DNA of 64,000 nucleotides, taken from the NCBI GenBank assembly GCA_023426545.1, contig JAFAAN010000171.1:186001-250000 (forward strand), in the 5' to 3' direction. The first letter of the stretch is position 1. Each line of letters opens with the position of its first letter. The position numbers and the translations under genes were made by a program. The notes below the pieces were generated by a model. That model ran no database searches. It was not told the origin of the DNA and saw nothing but the letters and a program-made list of their open reading frames with translations. Positions 60,028-64,000 of this stretch are shown here, one piece after another. Source of the stretch: Pseudomonadota bacterium (lineage in GTDB: Bacteria > Myxococcota > Myxococcia > Myxococcales > Myxococcaceae).

Positions 60028-63006
60028 ATGTCCGATTCACTTCCCAAGTACTGGCAGAGCCTGGCCGAGCGCGCGGGCGACCCGGGTGTCAGCGCCCAGG
60101 CGCACGACGAGTTCGCGGAGCCGCTGCCCGTGGGCGTCGCCGCCACGCCTCCGGACGCGAACAGCCGCCGCGACTTCTTCAAGCTGATGGGCCTGAGCGC
60201 CGCGGCGGCCATGGTGGCCTGCCAGCGCGCCCCGGTTCAGAAAATCATCCCCTATGTAGCGCGCCCGGACGAGGTCACGCCGGGGCTGGCGCTCTGGTAC
60301 GCGTCCACGTGCAACGGCTGTAGCGCCCGGTGCGGCCTGCTGCTCAAGACGCGCGACGGCCGCCCCATCAAGGTGGAGGGCAACGACGAGCACCCCGTGT
60401 CGCGCGGCGGCGTGTGCGCGGTGGGGCAGGCGTCCGTGCTCTCGCTCTATGACGCCAGCCGGGCCCGCTTCCCCAGCCGCGCGGGCACGCGCGTGGCCTG
60501 GACGGAGCTGGACGCGGACGTCACGCAGGCCCTGCACAAGGCCGCCGAGGCGGGGCAGGGCATCCGCGTGGTGCTGCCCTGGCACCTGGGGCCCACGGCG
60601 GAGGCGGCCGTGAAGCGCTTCCTGGCCGCGTATCCCACCGCGCTCACCGTGCGCGACGAGCCGTTGGGTGAGCTGGCCGCCATCGCGGAGGCCCACCGCG
60701 TCACGCACGGTGTTCACGCCGTCCCGGACTACCGCTTCGACAAGGCCACCGTCATCGCCAGCTTCGGGGCGGACTTCCTGGGGACGTGGGTGTCGCCGGT
60801 GGCCTTCACCCGCCAGTACACGGAGGCCCGGGACGCGGCCGGTCAGCGGCGGATGGCGCGGCACTACCAGGTCGAAGCGATGATGACGCTGACGGGCGCC
60901 TCCGCGGACCGGCGCTTCGTGGTGGCGCCGTCCGAGCTGCCGCTGGTGCTGGGGGACCTGGTGCGGCGGCTGGCGCTGAAGGCGGGCCGGGAGCTGCCCG
61001 GTCTGCCGACGCTGCCCGCGCCCGCGCTGGACGAGGCCACGCGGGAGGAGCTCGCGAAGGCGCTCTGGGCCCAGCGCGAGGGAGCCCTGGTGGTGGCGGG
61101 CGGTGACGACGTGGCCACGCAGGTGCTGGTCAACACCGCCAACGCGCTGCTGGGCAACGAGGGCCGCACGGTGTCGCTGTCGGCGGGCACGGCGCTGGAT
61201 GCGGACGCGCTGTCACTGGAGGCCCTGCTCACGGAGCTGCGCGCGGGCACCGTGGGCGCGGTGCTCTTCCTGGGCGCCAACCCCGTCTACACCGACCCGC
61301 GCGGCGAGGAGCTGGCGACGCTGTTGAAGGGCGTGCCGCTGACGCTGTCCACCAGCGACCGGCGGGACGAGACGGCCCTCCACACGGGCCTCCACGCACC
61401 GGAGCCCACGGCGCTGGAGTCGTGGGGGGACGCGGAGGTGCGCCAGGGCGTGGTGTCCCTGCGCCAGCCCGCGGTGGCGCCGCTGCACGAGACGCGCAGC
61501 GCGGTGGAGTCGCTGCTCCAGTGGGCGGGAGCCCCTCAGGCGCACTACGACTTCCTGCGCGCGCGCTGGGAGGAGGAGGTGTTCCCCCGTGTGGACGCGG
61601 CGGGGCTGGGCTTCGGCGCCTTCTGGGACGACGCCCTCCGGCGGGGTGTGGCGACGTTGCCCGGCGCCCGGACCGAGGCCCCGGCCTTTCGCGAGGAAAG
61701 CCTGGCGAAGGCACTGGCCGGCGTGGCCCGCCCCTCCGTGGACTGGGAGCTGGTGCTGTACCCCACGGTCGCGGTGCGCGACGGCGCCGTCACGAACAAC
61801 GGCTGGCTCCAGGAGGTGGCGGACCCCATCACCAAGGCGACGTGGGGGAACCCCGCGTGCATCGCCCCGGCCCGCGCGGAGGCGCTGGGGCTGAAGGACG
61901 GTGACGTGGTGAACGTGCGCGCGGGCGGCCGGACGGTGTCGGTGCCCGTGCTGGTGCAGGCGGGGACGCACCCCTCCGTCATCGCCATGCCGGTGGGCTA
62001 CGGCCGCACCCGTGCCGGCCGCGTGGCGGATGGGGTGGGCGTCAACGTCTATCCGCTGACGGCGGTGGTGGACGGCCGCGCGCGGCGCGCGGTGCCGGGT
62101 GTCACGGTGGAGGCCACGGGGGAGCAGCAGGCGCTGGCGCTCACCCAGACGCACCACCGGCTGGAGGGGCGTCCACACGTTCGCGAGGCGGAGCTGGCCG
62201 CCTTCCTGGCCAACCCGCGCGCGGGCAACGAGGCGCAGGCGGGCCACGGCGGGGGAGGGCACTCGCTCTCCATGTGGTCCGGCCATGAGTACAAGGGCCA
62301 CCGCTGGGCGCTGGCGGTGGACCTGAGCGCCTGCACGGGGTGCTCGGCTTGCGTGGTGTCCTGCCAGGCGGAGAACAACATCCCAAGCGTGGGCCGCGAG
62401 GAGGTGCTGCGCCGGCGGGAGATGCACTGGATGCGCATCGACCGGTACTACCAGGGCGACGAGGCCAATCCCCAGGTCGTCCACCAGCCGATGATGTGCC
62501 AGCACTGCGAGAACGCGCCGTGCGAGACGGTGTGCCCGGTGCTGGCCACGGTGCACTCCAGCGAGGGGCTCAACCAGCAGGTCTACAACCGCTGCGTGGG
62601 GACGCGGTACTGCGCCAACAACTGCCCCACCAAGGTCCGCCGCTTCAACTGGTTCGACTATCCGCACGACGAGCCGCTGGAGCGGATGGTGCTCAACCCG
62701 GACGTCGTCGTGCGCAGCCGGGGCGTCATGGAGAAGTGCTCGATGTGCGTGCAGCGCATCCAGGAGTCCAAGGCCGCCGCCAACCGCGAGGGCCGCCCGC
62801 TGCGCGACGGGGACATCCAGACGGCCTGTCAGCAGAGCTGCCCCGCGAAGGCCATCCACTTCGGTGACGCGAACGACCCCGACAGCCAGGTGGCGCGGCT
62901 CGCGAAGGACGGTCGCGCGTTCCGGCTGCTGGAGGAGCTGAACATCGGGTCGTCCATCACCTACCTCACGAAGATCCGGAACACCGGGTCGGGAAGCGGA
63001 ACATGA
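60028..63006 (+). CDS. actB: ActB, molybdopterin-family/ferredoxin fusion subunit of alternative complex III
   Basis: A 992-residue fusion. A Tat-like signal (NSRRDFFKLMGL, about 46-57) precedes a molybdopterin-oxidoreductase-type domain (about 80-690). Four Cys (C95, C98, C102, C130) at its start have the spacing of an Fe-S motif. The C-terminal ferredoxin part (about 750-992) has Cys groups for four clusters (CTGCSACVVSC from C769, CQHCENAPC, CVGTRYCANNC, CSMC and CQQSC). In characterised complex III this subunit holds Fe-S clusters but no Mo. ATG at 60028 has GAGGAG upstream. The stop overlaps the actC ATG. Confidence 0.92.
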   Translation: MSDSLPKYWQSLAERAGDPGVSAQAHDEFAEPLPVGVAATPPDANSRRDFFKLMGLSAAAAMVACQRAPVQKIIPYVARPDEVTPGLALWYASTCNGCSARCGLLLKTRDGRPIKVEGNDEHPVSRGGVCAVGQASVLSLYDASRARFPSRAGTRVAWTELDADVTQALHKAAEAGQGIRVVLPWHLGPTAEAAVKRFLAAYPTALTVRDEPLGELAAIAEAHRVTHGVHAVPDYRFDKATVIASFGADFLGTWVSPVAFTRQYTEARDAAGQRRMARHYQVEAMMTLTGASADRRFVVAPSELPLVLGDLVRRLALKAGRELPGLPTLPAPALDEATREELAKALWAQREGALVVAGGDDVATQVLVNTANALLGNEGRTVSLSAGTALDADALSLEALLTELRAGTVGAVLFLGANPVYTDPRGEELATLLKGVPLTLSTSDRRDETALHTGLHAPEPTALESWGDAEVRQGVVSLRQPAVAPLHETRSAVESLLQWAGAPQAHYDFLRARWEEEVFPRVDAAGLGFGAFWDDALRRGVATLPGARTEAPAFREESLAKALAGVARPSVDWELVLYPTVAVRDGAVTNNGWLQEVADPITKATWGNPACIAPARAEALGLKDGDVVNVRAGGRTVSVPVLVQAGTHPSVIAMPVGYGRTRAGRVADGVGVNVYPLTAVVDGRARRAVPGVTVEATGEQQALALTQTHHRLEGRPHVREAELAAFLANPRAGNEAQAGHGGGGHSLSMWSGHEYKGHRWALAVDLSACTGCSACVVSCQAENNIPSVGREEVLRRREMHWMRIDRYYQGDEANPQVVHQPMMCQHCENAPCETVCPVLATVHSSEGLNQQVYNRCVGTRYCANNCPTKVRRFNWFDYPHDEPLERMVLNPDVVVRSRGVMEKCSMCVQRIQESKAAANREGRPLRDGDIQTACQQSCPAKAIHFGDANDPDSQVARLAKDGRAFRLLEELNIGSSITYLTKIRNTGSGSGT

Positions 63007-64000
63007 GCAACCAGCACCTGTCCCCGCTGCGCGAGCCGCTCGTCACCGAGCCGCGCTCCCTGGGCCAGCTCACCGAGGAAATCTGCGCCCCCATGGAGCG
63101 GCCTCCCACGTGGAAGTGGTGGGGGGCCTTTGGCATCGCGGTGTCCGTGCTCGGCACGGGCGCCGGCATCGTCGGCTACCAGGTGGCCACGGGCATCGGC
63201 GTGTGGGGCCTCAACAAGACGATTGGCTGGGCCTTCGACATCACCAACTTCGTGTTCTGGGTGGGCATCGGCCACGCCGGCACGCTCATCTCCGCCATCC
63301 TCTTCCTCTTCCGGCAGAAGTGGCGCACCAGCATCAACCGCGCGGCCGAGGCGATGACGCTGTTCGCCGTCATGTGCGCGGCGCTCTTCCCCCTCATCCA
63401 CATGGGCCGGCCGTGGCTGGCCTTCTGGGTGATGCCGTATCCGAACTCGCGCGGCAGCCTGTGGGTGAACTTCCGCTCGCCGCTCTTGTGGGACGTGTTC
63501 GCCATCTCCACGTACTTCACCGTGTCCGCGGTGTTCTGGTACGTGGGCCTGCTGCCTGACCTCGCCACCGTGCGCGACCGGGCGAAGGCGGGGATTCGCA
63601 AGGCCCTCTTCAAGGTGATGTCGCTGGGGTGGACGGGCTCGAACCGGACGTGGAGCCGCTACGAGACGGTGTACCTGCTGCTGGCGGGCCTCGCCACGCC
63701 GCTGGTGCTCAGCGTGCACACCATCGTCTCCATGGACTTCGCCACGTCGGTCATCCCCGGCTGGCACACCACCATCTTCCCGCCGTACTTCGTCGCGGGC
63801 GCGGTGTTCAGCGGCTTCGCCATGGTGCTGACGCTGATGATCATCACCCGCGTGGTGCTGGGCTATGAGCACCTCATCACCCTGCGCCACCTGGAGAACA
63901 TGACGAAGATCATCATCGTCACGGGGGGCCTGGTGTCGCTGGCCTACGCGACGGAGTTCTTCATCGCCTGGTACTCGGGCAACCCCTACGAGCGCTTCGC
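63003..64000 (+). CDS. actC: ActC, NrfD-like membrane subunit of alternative complex III (3' end missing)
   Basis: The frame from the ATG at 63003 stays open to the end of the window, giving 332 visible residues. The family is longer (about 450-480). Helices begin at about residue 40 (WGAFGIAVSVLGTGAGIVGY). NrfD/PsrC-type features include FWVGIGHAGTLISAILFL, which carries the His and acidic-site region for quinol, and LFPLIHMGRPWLAFW. The ATG overlaps the actB stop (ATGA). Later operon genes lie beyond the window. Confidence 0.92.
   Translation, partial: MSNQHLSPLREPLVTEPRSLGQLTEEICAPMERPPTWKWWGAFGIAVSVLGTGAGIVGYQVATGIGVWGLNKTIGWAFDITNFVFWVGIGHAGTLISAILFLFRQKWRTSINRAAEAMTLFAVMCAALFPLIHMGRPWLAFWVMPYPNSRGSLWVNFRSPLLWDVFAISTYFTVSAVFWYVGLLPDLATVRDRAKAGIRKALFKVMSLGWTGSNRTWSRYETVYLLLAGLATPLVLSVHTIVSMDFATSVIPGWHTTIFPPYFVAGAVFSGFAMVLTLMIITRVVLGYEHLITLRHLENMTKIIIVTGGLVSLAYATEFFIAWYSGNPYERF

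Noticed and set aside
60028..63006. Formate dehydrogenase or nitrate reductase
   Set aside because: The fusion with four-cluster ferredoxin, the penta-haem gene before it and the NrfD-like gene after it fit alternative complex III.

Overview
This window looks like chromosome from a myxobacterium, most likely Myxococcus or a close relative. It is very GC-rich throughout, with strong G/C bias at third codon positions and many GTG and TTG starts. It carries thrombospondin-type-3/OmpA surface proteins, FHA proteins, a MYXO-CTERM-like sorting motif and an alternative complex III respiratory operon. I see no tRNA, rRNA, CRISPR array, insertion sequence or prophage. The species call is inference.

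Region 1 (1-18934) is a division and cell wall (dcw) cluster on the + strand: mraY (5' end missing), murD, ftsW, murG, murC, murB, ddl, ftsQ, ftsA and ftsZ. From murD to ddl the genes are coupled by 4-base start/stop overlaps or gaps of a few bases. A 7-kb gene for a 2333-residue surface protein splits ftsA from ftsZ. That protein has a Gly-rich region, Ig-like repeats, Ca-binding type-3 repeats, a MYXO-CTERM-like segment, a second signal peptide, a barrel-like region and an OmpA domain. Hairpin terminators flank the gene on both sides, and it has a candidate sigma-54 promoter with tandem palindromes upstream.

Region 2 (18956-28136) holds a small unknown gene, a biotin carboxylase/biotin carrier/enoyl-CoA hydratase set, and a minus-strand pair made of a double-FHA/TPR membrane protein and a receiver-XRE regulator. 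A divergent rhomboid protease-TPR protein and two minus-strand secreted proteins of unknown function follow.

Region 3 (28404-41345) holds an ArnT-like glycosyltransferase coupled to an ABC-2 exporter, an SPFH-SHOCT protein, a CotH-type lipoprotein kinase, an M3-like lipoprotein peptidase, then epmA-plsC-ppa in tight overlap, and a TonB-like protein on the other strand.

Region 4 (41458-49768) has an NAD-salvage pair (pncB and a nicotinamidase-like hydrolase). After it comes a three-gene set that looks like a type VI secretion cargo module: VgrG with a C-terminal adaptor-like extension, a LysM-amidohydrolase, and a protein with no recognised family. This is the best candidate here for an undescribed system.

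Region 5 (49778-57699) is mixed housekeeping: glycerate kinase, a YkgJ-type Cys-cluster protein, an RlmI-type rRNA methyltransferase, FxsA, a membrane acyltransferase, a YfiM-like protein, a di-haem cytochrome c peroxidase and a small membrane protein.

Region 6 (57829-64000, continuing past the window) is a respiratory operon with a candidate sigma-54 promoter and a leader hairpin. A di-haem cytochrome c and a NarI-like membrane protein precede the alternative complex III genes actA (penta-haem), actB (molybdopterin-family plus ferredoxin fusion) and actC (cut by the window end).
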